A stretch of 24,330 nt of DNA from Chitinophagaceae bacterium (GTDB lineage Bacteria; Bacteroidota; Bacteroidia; Chitinophagales; Chitinophagaceae): assembly GCA_003456175.1 (NCBI GenBank), contig DMPB01000165.1, positions 37,550-61,879 on the forward strand, written 5' to 3'. The notes below the pieces were generated by a model. It made no database searches. It worked only from the letters and a program-made list of their open reading frames with translations, and had not been told where the DNA came from. The translations under genes and the position numbers were made by a program. This document shows, piece by piece, positions 1 through 8,126 of this stretch; position 1 is the first letter of the stretch, and every line of letters begins with the position of its first letter.

Positions 1-45
1 GTGGGTGCTTTAGCAATTATTTTTACGGCTATCAGCAGAGATTAG
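1..45 (+). CDS. Possible 3' end of a plus-strand membrane protein (partial)
   Basis: Frame 1 from the window edge is open for 14 codons and reads VGALAIIFTAISRD, then TAG at 43-45. The hydrophobic stretch followed by a charged tail resembles the C-terminus of a membrane protein. Its stop would overlap the stop of the permease on the other strand (42-44), a plausible convergent arrangement. The fragment is too short to assign to a family and could be chance. Confidence 0.3.
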   Translation: MGALAIIFTAISRD

Positions 46-1097
46 TGATTGGTGCTAACATCAAACACATCGCGTAGGGCATTGCCCAACAAATTAAACG
101 CAAGCACTAATAACATAATTGCGATACCTGGTGCCAGCGCCAGCAAAGGCTTATTGGTGATAATGAAGTTGTAGTTTTCTTTCATCATTAACCCCCAGCT
201 TGGTTGTGGTGGTTGCACGCCAATACCTAAAAAACTAAGTCCAGCCTCAATAACAATGGCACTTGCAAAATTACTAGCAGCAAGTACCAATATGGGGCCT
301 GCAATATTGGGTAATATGTGCTTGAGAATAATGATATAATGGGGCAAGCCCAATATTTTTGCCGCCTCTATATAAGTAAGATTTTTAACGGCCAACACCT
401 GCCCGCGTACCAACCTTGCTACGCCCACCCACATGGTTAAACCCACAGCTACAAACACCTGCCAAAAACCTTTACCTAATAATAAAGTAAGTGCAAATAC
501 CAATAGTAGCGTAGGTATGCTCCACATTACATTCACCAACCATTGTACTACGGTATCGATGTTGCCACCAAAATAGCCGGCAATACTTCCCAAACAAACC
601 CCTAATAAAAGCGATATTACTACTGCAATACAGCCCACACTAATACTAACCCGTGTGCCGATAATAAGGCGACTTAGTACATCTCTACCAAACTTATCGC
701 TGCCTAAACGAAACAGCAACTGCTGTGGCAATGGCTTGTATAACTGAACAAGGGGAACAGTAAGTGTATCGGTAACGCCGTCATCAACATAGCGTTGTAC
801 AATTATGTTTGTTGGGGTAGTTCGAATTATTTTTTCAATTGGTTGCAGCGTGTAAGGGTATTGGTAACCTTGCCACCAATTACCATTTACCGTAAGGTTA
901 CTCCCCTTTTTTATTAAAAGTACTTGTATTGAAAAGCCAGCTGGTTTATTCGCCAACTCTGGCACAATAGTATTTGCATGGGTACTGTTATCTGGCGCTA
1001 TTGTGTATGCTCCCACGGCAGTAATTAAAGTAACTACAATAATCAGTAATGCTACTAGCGAACGAGGTTGCCTTAATAAAGCCTTTAAAGTTGCCAT
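42..1097 (-). CDS. ABC transporter permease, OppC/DppC family
   Basis: Inner-membrane permease subunit of a peptide/nickel-type ABC importer (BPD_transp_1 family). A first membrane helix lies at about residues 13-33. The family signature LGSDKFGRDVLSRLI follows at 131-145, then about five more helices. The EAA loop that contacts the ATPase is visible at about 244-265 (EAAKILGLPHYIIILKHILPN). Residues 35-130 form a long extracytoplasmic insertion between helix 1 and the signature, much longer than in E. coli DppC/OppC; as far as I recall such insertions are common in Bacteroidota homologues. The ATG at 1097 gives a normal N-terminus. No ATPase, binding protein or second permease is in the window, so the substrate cannot be assigned. 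One copy of the 14-bp motif lies inside (885-898). Confidence 0.92.
   Translation of the reverse strand: MATLKALLRQPRSLVALLIIVVTLITAVGAYTIAPDNSTHANTIVPELANKPAGFSIQVLLIKKGSNLTVNGNWWQGYQYPYTLQPIEKIIRTTPTNIIVQRYVDDGVTDTLTVPLVQLYKPLPQQLLFRLGSDKFGRDVLSRLIIGTRVSISVGCIAVVISLLLGVCLGSIAGYFGGNIDTVVQWLVNVMWSIPTLLLVFALTLLLGKGFWQVFVAVGLTMWVGVARLVRGQVLAVKNLTYIEAAKILGLPHYIIILKHILPNIAGPILVLAASNFASAIVIEAGLSFLGIGVQPPQPSWGLMMKENYNFIITNKPLLALAPGIAIMLLVLAFNLLGNALRDVFDVSTNH
885..898 (+). repeat. 14-bp motif ATTTRCCGYAAGGT, copy 1
   Basis: Exact match inside the permease gene, read there as LTVN. Confidence 0.85.
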
Positions 1098-1106
1098 GAA
1101 TTTGAG

Positions 1107-1232
1107 ATGCCTGAAGGTAAAAAATTAAGATTCGGTAAAAAAGCAATAAGTAGCGGAAAAACCAATAAACGATTTGTAATTTTAAGAGTCTTTCATATAC
1201 CCAAGAATCAACAACCAACTAAAGCAACCTAA
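1107..1232 (+). CDS. Small basic ORF, 41 aa, uncertain
   Basis: ATG at 1107, TAA at 1230-1232. The product is lysine/arginine rich at the N-terminus (MPEGKKLRFGKK...) with a short hydrophobic patch (RFVILRVFHIP). It sits between the divergent start of the permease and the next small ORF, which begins 1 nt after its stop. No Shine-Dalgarno sequence is seen, which is usual in this phylum. It matches no family I recognise and may be chance in AT-rich intergenic DNA; the close spacing to the next ORF is the only supporting sign. Confidence 0.2.
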   Translation: MPEGKKLRFGKKAISSGKTNKRFVILRVFHIPKNQQPTKAT

Positions 1233-1233
1233 C

Positions 1234-1335
1234 ATGAAACAGTTCTTTTTCATTGCATGCTCGCTTGTAGGCTTTATGCTGCTTTGCTTAATCTCATTTT
1301 GGCCCGAAAGAAAGCATATAAGCAAAGTGCATTAA
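1234..1335 (+). CDS. Candidate small membrane protein, 33 aa
   Basis: ATG at 1234, TAA at 1333-1335. The predicted peptide is one strongly hydrophobic segment (residues 4-23, FFFIACSLVGFMLLCLISFW) followed by a charged tail (PERKHISKVH), the layout of a single-pass small membrane protein. Its stop overlaps the stop of the convergent glycosyltransferase (1332-1334). The composition is far from random for an intergenic reading frame, but no homologue family is recognised. Conservation in related genomes would decide. Confidence 0.35.
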   Translation: MKQFFFIACSLVGFMLLCLISFWPERKHISKVH

Positions 1336-2483
1336 TGCACTCTTCTTTGCTTCCATTGGTACGAGCCAAACTTGCCCAACCAACCTGCAACCACAATATA
1401 CACGATATGTAGTGGTTGCATCTTTGGAAAAACAGATAGTAGCTTTTCCTTACGGTAAAAATGGGCTACAGGCCGCATAAATTGTAACTCTATCCATGTT
1501 TTTAGTACCAAGGCCAACAAAGCTGTTACACCAATAGCAACATTTACCAACAACCAAACAGGCAACAACAGTAATACCAAGTTAAAACAATACACCAGCA
1601 CAAGTACCCAAAAAATACGCTTGTCAGAAAAGTGGCTTGCCTTGCTTGCCCAACGTATCCGCTGATTGTAAAAATCGCCCCAAGTAGGCATAGGCTGTGT
1701 ATGCACAACGGCTTCACTACTATACAAATAATGTACTTGTTGCGGGTATTGTTGTTGCATTTTATACATCAGCAACATATCATCGCCGCTAGCAATATTA
1801 TCAATCCCTGCAAAGCCGCCAACTTTATAAAAAGCCGCCTTGCTGTACATTAAATTAGCGCCATTACACATACTATGCACACCTGCACTTACCGCAGCAG
1901 CTGTGATGCCTTGCAAACTCAAAAAATCCAAACATTGAAAAGCACTAACAACAGAACCCGTATGTTCGTACGCTACAGGAGCAGCTACAAATACTGCATT
2001 ATGTTGTTGCAACCAAGCATCAAAATGCTGTAACCATTGAGGCGGTACGGTACAATCGGCATCAGTAGTAACAATGTAATCGTTGGTCGATTGCTCTATA
2101 GCTACTGCAATAGCCTTTTTCTTATAAGCATTCAACACCTCACCTTGCAGGGCATCGGCCAGTTGAATAAGGCGTAGCTGCGAATATTGCTTTTGCAATG
2201 CACGCACTACATCGGCAGTAGTATCGGTACTGTGATCATCTACTACAATTACCTCAAAAAAATGGCTAGGATATTGCTGTTCCAATACCGATCTTAAACA
2301 CTTGCCAATATTTTCAGCCTCGTTTCTAGCAGGAATAATTATCGAAAAAGTATGCTTGGGAGTAGTATTTTCCCTTACGGTAAATGTTAGTAAGCGAAGC
2401 AACCAATACCGATATAGCATTATCAGCACACTGTATGCCAGCGTTAACAATACGATGCAGCCGATAATAAGGTTGATGAGCAT
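1332..2483 (-). CDS. Membrane-anchored family 2 glycosyltransferase
   Basis: GT-A fold inverting glycosyltransferase. One helix at residues 3-26 is followed by a cytosolic catalytic domain beginning FSIIIPARNEAENI (46-59). VVDDHSTD is at 80-87, the metal-binding DAD at 141-143, the acceptor-side GDD at 233-235 and the Q-x-x-R-W motif QRIRW at 274-278. Three or so helices follow (about 289-330 and near the C-terminus). This order is typical of processive or lipid-acceptor GT2 enzymes making cell-envelope glycans or glycolipids; donor and acceptor cannot be read from the sequence. It lies 19 bp downstream of the hydrolase on the same strand, so the two are probably one operon. Two copies of the 14-bp motif lie inside it. 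Confidence 0.9.
   Translation of the reverse strand: MLINLIIGCIVLLTLAYSVLIMLYRYWLLRLLTFTVRENTTPKHTFSIIIPARNEAENIGKCLRSVLEQQYPSHFFEVIVVDDHSTDTTADVVRALQKQYSQLRLIQLADALQGEVLNAYKKKAIAVAIEQSTNDYIVTTDADCTVPPQWLQHFDAWLQQHNAVFVAAPVAYEHTGSVVSAFQCLDFLSLQGITAAAVSAGVHSMCNGANLMYSKAAFYKVGGFAGIDNIASGDDMLLMYKMQQQYPQQVHYLYSSEAVVHTQPMPTWGDFYNQRIRWASKASHFSDKRIFWVLVLVYCFNLVLLLLPVWLLVNVAIGVTALLALVLKTWIELQFMRPVAHFYRKEKLLSVFPKMQPLHIVYIVVAGWLGKFGSYQWKQRRVH
1447..1460 (-). repeat. 14-bp motif, copy 2
   Basis: Two end mismatches; inside the glycosyltransferase gene, read as FYRKE. Confidence 0.7.
2372..2385 (-). repeat. 14-bp motif, copy 3
   Basis: One end mismatch; inside the glycosyltransferase gene, read as FTVR. 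Confidence 0.8.
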
Positions 2484-2502
2484 TAGAACAAAGAAAAGCC
2501 GA

Positions 2503-3348
2503 TTAGCGATTGGTTGCTACACTTTCATGCAAGGTTGCAATAAATGGAAGCCAATGTTCCATCCATTTGGCTTGTAGTAACTGATGGCCTCCAGGTAGTA
2601 CAGTTACGGTAGCATTATTGCCCATCAAACGTTTAAAAGCTTCACCTCGCTTGTATTTGATAATTTTATCGTACTTACCAAACACCATGCGAACAGGTAT
2701 TGCATATTGTTGCAGCAGTAGTGCTAACGCTTTTCTGTTCGGGTAAAAAGCTCGCATCACCGTCCACCGTTGGTATAACAAAGCCCTAGCATTGGGTTCG
2801 TGTAAGTAATGCATCGCAAATTTCACCACACTACTGTTAATCAGTTTAAGTTGTTGAGTAAGTTGTAACAGCTTAAAAATCCAAGCAGGATTTTCCATAG
2901 TGCGTTTAAAAAACCGATTTCCCCATGTTGTTTGTGTGCTGATGTAATACCAAAAATTCGTTTGCAAGCCATCGGAAGCAAGCAAAAAAAGCGAGTTCAT
3001 AAGTTGCGGATAGTGTTCCGCAAAGCTTAAAGCAACGCGGCCTCCCATACTATAACCCATCACATGAAATTGCTTTCCAGCAAAAGTGGGTATCTGTTGT
3101 ATGCAATTATATAAATCGGAAGGTGTAAATGCTTCAGTTTCGGGCCAAGTACTGCCATGATGTGCAGGAAAATTGATAGCTAGTAGCGTGTAATTTACCG
3201 TAAGGTGTGCTGCCAATGCTTCAAAATAGTGGGCTCCTTCTCCATATCCATGCAAGCACAACAATAATTGCGGTCCACCTTGCCACAACTTATATGTGAT
3301 GGTAGCACCCTGTTGCAGGTGAATTGATGGTTGTGCTGTATGACTCAT
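2503..3348 (-). CDS. Alpha/beta-fold hydrolase
   Basis: A 281-aa cytosolic alpha/beta hydrolase. HGYGEG at 33-38 is the oxyanion-hole region. The nucleophile elbow is G-Y-S-M-G-G, with Ser100. Asp227 (in FGKYDKII) and His255 (in PGGHQLL) complete a plausible Ser-Asp-His triad. The spacing fits small esterase/acyl-hydrolase members of the family. The substrate is unknown. It is the first gene of the pair with the downstream glycosyltransferase, which may place it in envelope lipid or glycolipid metabolism, but that is inference from context only. A TACATTTG element upstream would give a leader of about 40 nt. One 14-bp motif copy is inside (3193-3206), encoding LTVN. Confidence 0.88.
   Translation of the reverse strand: MSHTAQPSIHLQQGATITYKLWQGGPQLLLCLHGYGEGAHYFEALAAHLTVNYTLLAINFPAHHGSTWPETEAFTPSDLYNCIQQIPTFAGKQFHVMGYSMGGRVALSFAEHYPQLMNSLFLLASDGLQTNFWYYISTQTTWGNRFFKRTMENPAWIFKLLQLTQQLKLINSSVVKFAMHYLHEPNARALLYQRWTVMRAFYPNRKALALLLQQYAIPVRMVFGKYDKIIKYKRGEAFKRLMGNNATVTVLPGGHQLLQAKWMEHWLPFIATLHESVATNR
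3193..3206 (+). repeat. 14-bp motif, copy 4
   Basis: Exact; inside the hydrolase gene, read as HLTVN. Confidence 0.85.
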
Positions 3349-3396
3349 TTAACGAAAAAAAAGTAAAATTTAATTTTTTAGTGTTGGAGAATTGCT

Positions 3397-3404
3397 CAAA
3401 TGTA
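3397..3404 (-). promoter_or_regulatory. Candidate -7 element for the hydrolase/glycosyltransferase operon
   Basis: On the minus strand these bases read TACATTTG, an exact match to the Bacteroidota TAnnTTTG -7 consensus, about 50 bp before the hydrolase start. I see no clear TTG at the -33 spacing. Confidence 0.4.
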
Positions 3405-3417
3405 CCCAATTTTGAAA

Positions 3418-3431
3418 TAGTTGCATAACTA
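3418..3431. promoter_or_regulatory. Candidate MarR operator dyad
   Basis: Inverted repeat TAGTT-GCAT-AACTA ends 5 bp before the marR start, within the divergent hydrolase/marR region. MarR proteins commonly bind short dyads next to their own gene. The arms are only 5 bp, so chance is possible. Confidence 0.3.
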
Positions 3432-3436
3432 ACTAT

Positions 3437-3877
3437 ATGCCAAACAACCAATTTAAAAGAGGAGAGCTTTACAGCGTTATTAACAGCGTTGCTGCTACGG
3501 CTGTAGCAAGGCGCCTTCAGAAGAATTTTAGAAACGCCGGGTTAGATATTACCGTAGAACAGTGGAGTGTATTATATCATTTATGGAAAGAAGATTGTTT
3601 GAGCCAGCAAGAATTATGTAACAGAACGTTTAGAGATAAACCTAGTATCACAAGGCTCATTGATAACCTCGAAAGATTATCGTTAGTACAGCGTGTTGCT
3701 AAAAAAGAAGATCGTCGCATTAACCTAGTATGCCTCACCGATGCCGGCAAGCAACTACAAGAAATGACAATACAACTTGCTAACGAAACCATGAATGAAG
3801 CTTTAATTGGCGTAAGCAAAGAAGAAATTGAAGTTGTAAAAAGTGTATTTCAACGCGTGTACGACAATCTTATATAA
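3437..3877 (+). CDS. MarR-family transcriptional regulator
   Basis: 146 aa, the usual family length. A winged helix-turn-helix spans roughly residues 40-110: the helix containing QQELCNRTFRDKPSITRLIDNLERLSLV, then a wing with D-R-R (KKEDRRINLVCLTDAG), which is the characteristic MarR wing. Flanking helices at both ends would form the dimer interface. It probably binds as a dimer to a palindrome and is released by a small ligand. It lies 35 bp upstream of the acyl-CoA dehydrogenase on the same strand and divergent from the hydrolase, so those are the most likely targets, along with itself. The ligand cannot be deduced. Confidence 0.93.
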   Translation: MPNNQFKRGELYSVINSVAATAVARRLQKNFRNAGLDITVEQWSVLYHLWKEDCLSQQELCNRTFRDKPSITRLIDNLERLSLVQRVAKKEDRRINLVCLTDAGKQLQEMTIQLANETMNEALIGVSKEEIEVVKSVFQRVYDNLI

Positions 3878-3912
3878 ACATCACAATTTACCACCATTAA
3901 AATGGCTTCCAT

Positions 3913-5706
3913 ATGAGTACTGTAACGAACGAAACAAAGGCCCTTAAGGGCGGCGAATGGCTCATCAAAGAGAGCAACGCTTTTGAAACCTTCATCCCCG
4001 AAGATTTTGATGAAGAGCAACGCATGATTAAAGATATGTGCTTGCAGTTCTTACAAGCCGAAGTATGGCCTATCATAGACCGTATTGATAAGCTAGAACC
4101 CGGACTCATGCCTTCGTTATTAGAAAAAGCGGGCGAACAAGGCTTACTAAGCACCAGCTTTCCTGAAGCGTATGGTGGCCTTGGTAAAGATTTTATTACC
4201 AGCACTTTGGTGAACGAAGGTTTGGGGGCAGGTCATAGTTTTAGTGTAGCAGTGGCTGCACATACAGGTATTGGTACTTTACCCATTCTATATTTTGGTA
4301 CAGAAGCACAAAAGCAGAAATACATACCTAAACTTGCTAGCGGCGAGTGGAAGGGTGCCTACGGTTTAACAGAACCTAACAGCGGCAGCGATGCATTAAG
4401 TGCTAAAACTACGGCTAAACTAAGCGACGATGGTAAGTACTACATCTTAAACGGACAAAAATGTTGGATCACCAACGGAGGCTTTGCCGATGTATACACC
4501 GTGTTTGCAAAAATAGATGGCGATAAATTCACTGGTTTCATTGTTGAACGTGGTATGGAAGGCTTTACCCAAGGTGCTGAAGAGCACAAAATGGGTATTA
4601 AGGGCTCGTCAACCGTACAACTTTACTTTCAAGACTGTAAAGTGCCCGTAGAGAATGTACTTGGCGATATTGGAAAGGGCCACGTAATTGCTTTCAATAT
4701 CTTAAACATCGGTCGTTTAAAGCTTGATGCTGCTGCTTTAGGCGGTGCAAAACATGCTACTAACGTTTCTATTGAATATGCCAACACACGTGAGCAATTC
4801 AAACAACCCATCAGCAATTTCGGAGCCATCAAGCATAAAATGGCAGAAATGGCCATTCGTCTTTGGGTGTGCGAAAGTGGTTTGTACCGTTCTGCAAAGT
4901 GGATCAGCGATAAAGAACACGAACTACTAGAAAGTGGTAAGCCCTTCAACGAAAGCTTACTCGGTGCAGCAGAAGAATATGCCATTGAGTGCGCCATGCT
5001 TAAAGTATACGGCAGCGAAGTACTCGATTATGTGGTAGACGAAGGCGTACAAATACATGGTGGTAATGGCTTTAGCGATGAATACATGATTAGCAAAGCC
5101 TACCGCGATAGCCGCATCAATCGTATCTACGAAGGCACCAACGAAATTAACCGACTACTTACCGTTGATATGGTGTTGAAGCGTGCTATGAAAGGCAAGC
5201 TCGATTTAATGACACCTGCCATGGCGGTACAAAAAGAGTTAATGAGTATTCCTGATTTTGGTAGTGGCGAAGAAGAAGCTTACGCAAAAGAAAAGAAATA
5301 CATCACCAACTTCAAGAAAGCTATCTTAATGGTAGCAGGCGCAGCCGTTCAGAAATTAATGATGCAGCTCGAAAAAGAGCAAGAGGTATTATTAAACATA
5401 GCTAATATGGCTATTGAAACCTATCATGCAGAAAGTGCCTTGTTAAGAGCTATTAAACTTACAGAGCAAAAAGGTGAAGCAGCAACAACAGCCGAGTGGG
5501 ATATTGTTCGCACTTATATTACCGATGCCGCCGATCGTATCAACAAAGCAGGTAAAGATGCACTTAACGCATTTGCCGATGGCGATGAACTTCGCATGAT
5601 GCATATTGGCTTAAAGCGTTTTACGAAAGTAGAACCTTTCAACACCATCGCTGCACGCCGCCGTATTGCCAATAAGTTAATTGCCGATAATGGTTACCGC
5701 TTCTAA
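3913..5706 (+). CDS. Acyl-CoA dehydrogenase, long VLCAD/ACAD9-like form
   Basis: FAD enzyme that introduces the alpha-beta double bond in acyl-CoA, the first step of beta-oxidation. Visible motifs are GLTEPNSGSD (151-160) and WITNGG (185-190) of the flavin/substrate site, QIHGGNGF (380-387), and the catalytic base Glu407 in RIYEGTNEI. At 597 aa it is about 200 residues longer than the common 380-aa form. The extra C-terminal helical domain (about 430-597) is the hallmark of the VLCAD/ACAD9-like group, usual in Bacteroidota. The ATG at 3913 was chosen because the ATG at 3902 runs into a stop after four codons. It follows marR by 35 bp and is probably co-transcribed. No 14-bp motif copy occurs in this gene. 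Chain-length preference is not readable. Confidence 0.95.
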   Translation: MSTVTNETKALKGGEWLIKESNAFETFIPEDFDEEQRMIKDMCLQFLQAEVWPIIDRIDKLEPGLMPSLLEKAGEQGLLSTSFPEAYGGLGKDFITSTLVNEGLGAGHSFSVAVAAHTGIGTLPILYFGTEAQKQKYIPKLASGEWKGAYGLTEPNSGSDALSAKTTAKLSDDGKYYILNGQKCWITNGGFADVYTVFAKIDGDKFTGFIVERGMEGFTQGAEEHKMGIKGSSTVQLYFQDCKVPVENVLGDIGKGHVIAFNILNIGRLKLDAAALGGAKHATNVSIEYANTREQFKQPISNFGAIKHKMAEMAIRLWVCESGLYRSAKWISDKEHELLESGKPFNESLLGAAEEYAIECAMLKVYGSEVLDYVVDEGVQIHGGNGFSDEYMISKAYRDSRINRIYEGTNEINRLLTVDMVLKRAMKGKLDLMTPAMAVQKELMSIPDFGSGEEEAYAKEKKYITNFKKAILMVAGAAVQKLMMQLEKEQEVLLNIANMAIETYHAESALLRAIKLTEQKGEAATTAEWDIVRTYITDAADRINKAGKDALNAFADGDELRMMHIGLKRFTKVEPFNTIAARRRIANKLIADNGYRF

Positions 5707-5757
5707 GTAATTTTAGGTAGGTGCATTTATAACAATAAAGTTTTTGATTACCAATAC

Positions 5758-5797
5758 AATCCTCTCTATCAGTTAACCTTGTAGGGAGGATTTTTTT
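5758..5797 (+). terminator. Intrinsic terminator of the acyl-CoA dehydrogenase gene
   Basis: Stem AATCCTCTCTA / TAGGGAGGATT (one G-T pair) followed directly by a run of seven T, about 50 bp after the stop codon. Confidence 0.85.
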
Positions 5798-5800
5798 GTT

Positions 5801-5889
5801 GGGGCGTTACGGCGCTTGAGCCGCCGTGCTTTCCGTTACAATACACAGCTTGCCAGCAAGCTATGTATTTACACTTCAATCACTAACGC
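5801..5889. repeat. Palindromic repeat element, about 89 bp
   Basis: The ends GCGTTA (5804-5809) and TAACGC (5884-5889) pair with each other. Inside are a hairpin ACGGCG/CGCCGT (5809-5827) and a near-perfect 14-bp stem (AATACA-C-AGCTTGC, loop CA, GCAAGCT-A-TGTATT, 5840-5869). The skeleton GGGCGTTA...GCTTTCCGTTACAAT...hairpin...CACTTCAATCACTAACGC resembles an interspersed intergenic palindrome I recall from Bacteroidota genomes; this is memory, not a search. It lies between a terminator and the kinase gene, and makes the kinase reading frame look 47 codons too long. Only one copy is in this window. Confidence 0.55.
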
Positions 5890-5956
5890 AATAGCATTGC
5901 AATATGTACCCACTACACTATATTTGATTGTAAAGCACCTATATCTTATCACCTGC

Positions 5957-8035
5957 ATGTTGCAACAAAGCCAACCATACCGCCTCATCTTATCGATGTT
6001 TCTTGGGCTGAGTACATTTATTGGCATAATAAGTTGCACCAACACATCTAACACCAATAAAATATCAGCATCAGAACTTACTTTCAATACAAATCATCGC
6101 ATTATAGATAGCTTTATCAGCACCTATCAAACCGATAAGGCCATTATATTTCTGCAGCAACTGAACAACGAACCTCAAAACAATTACCTCCGATATTATT
6201 ACTGGATGAACTATTACAGAGGTGCCGAGCATTTTGATTCACTACGCATTTATGTAGATAGTGCTATTAACACCATTAGCAAGTTAAGCAACTATCAAAA
6301 CTATAAAGCCTTATTAAGCGATGCCTATGCCAAACGTGGCGAAGCAGAGCTTGGCTCGCTTCAATACGAGCAAGCCACCAACAGTTTTTTTAGTGCCAAA
6401 CAAATTGCTTACGAACGTAACGATACTTGTGCAGCAAGCCGCTACACCTACAGGTTGGGTATGGCCTGCTACAGGCAAGGTAATTACACCCTTGCAGCAC
6501 GAAATTTTCGGCAAGCTTTTAGTGAATCAGAACATTGCGATGCCAACAATTACACACAGTATTATAAACGCCAAGAACTACTCAACAATATAGCATTAAG
6601 TTATAGCAAACAGAACTTACACGATAGTGCACTACTGTACTATCAAAAAGCACTCGATTATTTAAAAGGAGGCGAGCAAAGGTTTCCGCAGTTGGCTAAA
6701 AAACTAGAAGTAGCAAGAGCTGTTATTTATGGTAATATCGCAACGAGCCTATTGGTATTAGGCGATACTGCTACAGCAGAACAACATTTACTGCAAAGTT
6801 ATCAAACCAATAATGCACCATTAGGCGAACAAGCCGATGCACAGTATTCTGCTTTAAAGCTCATTAATATATACTTAGCGCAGCAACGCTGGAGTGAAAG
6901 TAAAGTATTACTAGAAAGGGTGGGGGCGTACATGGATACTACCAAAAATGTACCCGAACGCATCAAAATATTTTGGAATAGAGGCATGGCTATGCTATAC
7001 CAAAAGGGTTTCAAAAGTTATGCTTTAGCTAATACTTACTATACCACTTACGACAGCATCAAACTTAAGTTCGATAGCGCCCAGACCAACCTCACTCAAA
7101 ACGATATTACACTACAATTAAAGCAGTTAGAAAAACAGTACGAGCTTCGTAATTTGTTGAAAGAACAAGAACAGCAGCAACGTATTAACACTATTGCCTG
7201 GAGTTTGGTAATTATTACCATTATTACTTTAAGCATTATTCTGTGGTTGCTTCAAAAAAGCAGGCGGCATGTTCAAGCATTAAAAGACTCGAACACTACG
7301 ATTGAACAGCAAAAAGCAGCTTTAAACAGTGCTTTGCAAAAAGCAGAAACCGAAGCATCCGATAAAGATAAAATTGTACGTGTGGTAGCGCACGACTTAC
7401 GCAATCCATTAGCTGCTATGTCGTCGTTATCTAACTTGATTATCGATAACCCACACAGTTTTAACGACAGTCTTGAGCCTATTCGTATGATTAAAGCTAG
7501 CTGCGATAGCAGTTTAGATTTAATTAACGACTTGCTTGAATCGGCCGATTTTCAACAACAAAAGGCGCTTACAAAAACTCCTATTGGCTTGCAAGAGTTA
7601 CTGAAGCATGCTGTTGAAATGATGCGTTTTAAAGCCGATGAAAAACATCAATCGCTTGTACTACAGCTACCTGAAACACCGGCAACAGTACTTGTTAGTA
7701 AAGAAAAGATTTGGCGTGTTTTAGCCAATTTAATTGCGAATGCTATCAAATTTAGTCAGCATAAAAGCATGATTGAAATTGGAGCTACTGTGAACGATAG
7801 CGGTACTTTAATTTATGTGAAAGACGATGGTGTAGGTATTCCTGCACGTTTGCAGCCATATGTGTTTGATGCCTTTACCACAGCCAAACGCAAGGGCACA
7901 CAAGGCGAACCTACCTTTGGTTTGGGCCTATCTATTTGCAAGCAAATTATGGATGCCCATGGCGGCAGTATTTATTTTGAAAGTGAAGAGTTAGGAGGCA
8001 CTTGCTTTTATATTCATTTACCGCAAGGTGCATGA
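5957..8035 (+). CDS. Lipobox-bearing TPR sensor histidine kinase
   Basis: 692 aa from the ATG at 5957. The frame is open upstream to a TTG at 5816, but that stretch lies on the palindromic repeat, and the ATG gives a sensible signal sequence. Residues 9-27 look like a lipoprotein signal ending in a lipobox (GIISC, Cys27). A helical TPR-type region follows (about 45-400, including tyrosine/alanine-rich repeats such as AEHLDS- and GNYTLAARNFRQAF-like units), then one membrane helix at about 412-432. The kinase core has the H-box AHDLRNPL with His479, the N-box near Asn591 (NLIANAIKFS), G1 DDGVGIP at 623 and G2 GLGLS at 655. The sensor would therefore be periplasmic and the kinase cytosolic. There is no receiver domain, and no regulator gene is adjacent; the receiver at 11070 is 3 kb away. 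The last codons carry a 14-bp motif copy (HLPQG). Confidence 0.88.
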   Translation: MLQQSQPYRLILSMFLGLSTFIGIISCTNTSNTNKISASELTFNTNHRIIDSFISTYQTDKAIIFLQQLNNEPQNNYLRYYYWMNYYRGAEHFDSLRIYVDSAINTISKLSNYQNYKALLSDAYAKRGEAELGSLQYEQATNSFFSAKQIAYERNDTCAASRYTYRLGMACYRQGNYTLAARNFRQAFSESEHCDANNYTQYYKRQELLNNIALSYSKQNLHDSALLYYQKALDYLKGGEQRFPQLAKKLEVARAVIYGNIATSLLVLGDTATAEQHLLQSYQTNNAPLGEQADAQYSALKLINIYLAQQRWSESKVLLERVGAYMDTTKNVPERIKIFWNRGMAMLYQKGFKSYALANTYYTTYDSIKLKFDSAQTNLTQNDITLQLKQLEKQYELRNLLKEQEQQQRINTIAWSLVIITIITLSIILWLLQKSRRHVQALKDSNTTIEQQKAALNSALQKAETEASDKDKIVRVVAHDLRNPLAAMSSLSNLIIDNPHSFNDSLEPIRMIKASCDSSLDLINDLLESADFQQQKALTKTPIGLQELLKHAVEMMRFKADEKHQSLVLQLPETPATVLVSKEKIWRVLANLIANAIKFSQHKSMIEIGATVNDSGTLIYVKDDGVGIPARLQPYVFDAFTTAKRKGTQGEPTFGLGLSICKQIMDAHGGSIYFESEELGGTCFYIHLPQGA
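8016..8029 (+). repeat. 14-bp motif, copy 5
   Basis: Exact; last codons of the histidine kinase (HLPQG). Inverted partner of the copy at 8112 across a terminator. Confidence 0.85.
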
Positions 8036-8056
8036 TGCTGGTTATCATGTAACTCA

Positions 8057-8099
8057 TTCAATAAAGAAGGGGCTGCGATGCAGCCCCTTCTTTATTGAA
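8057..8099. terminator. Bidirectional terminator hairpin between convergent genes
   Basis: A perfect 20-bp stem (8057-8076 with 8080-8099, loop GAT) has a GC-rich core GGGGCTGC and AT-rich ends, so it can end transcripts from both the kinase and the nfu side. It is bracketed by 14-bp motif copies at 8016 and 8112. Confidence 0.85.
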
Positions 8100-8111
8100 A
8101 CAATATCAAAA

Positions 8112-8125
8112 ACCTTACGGTAAAT
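8112..8125 (-). repeat. 14-bp motif, copy 6
   Basis: Exact; begins 1 nt after the nfu stop codon. Confidence 0.85.
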
Positions 8126-8126
8126 C

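Noticed and set aside
988..1218. 76-codon minus-strand frame overlapping the permease start
   Set aside because: It mostly overlaps the permease N-terminal coding region in another frame and shows no family features.
5816..5956. 47-codon upstream extension of the histidine kinase from a TTG
   Set aside because: It is translated from the palindromic repeat element; the ATG at 5957 gives a proper signal sequence.
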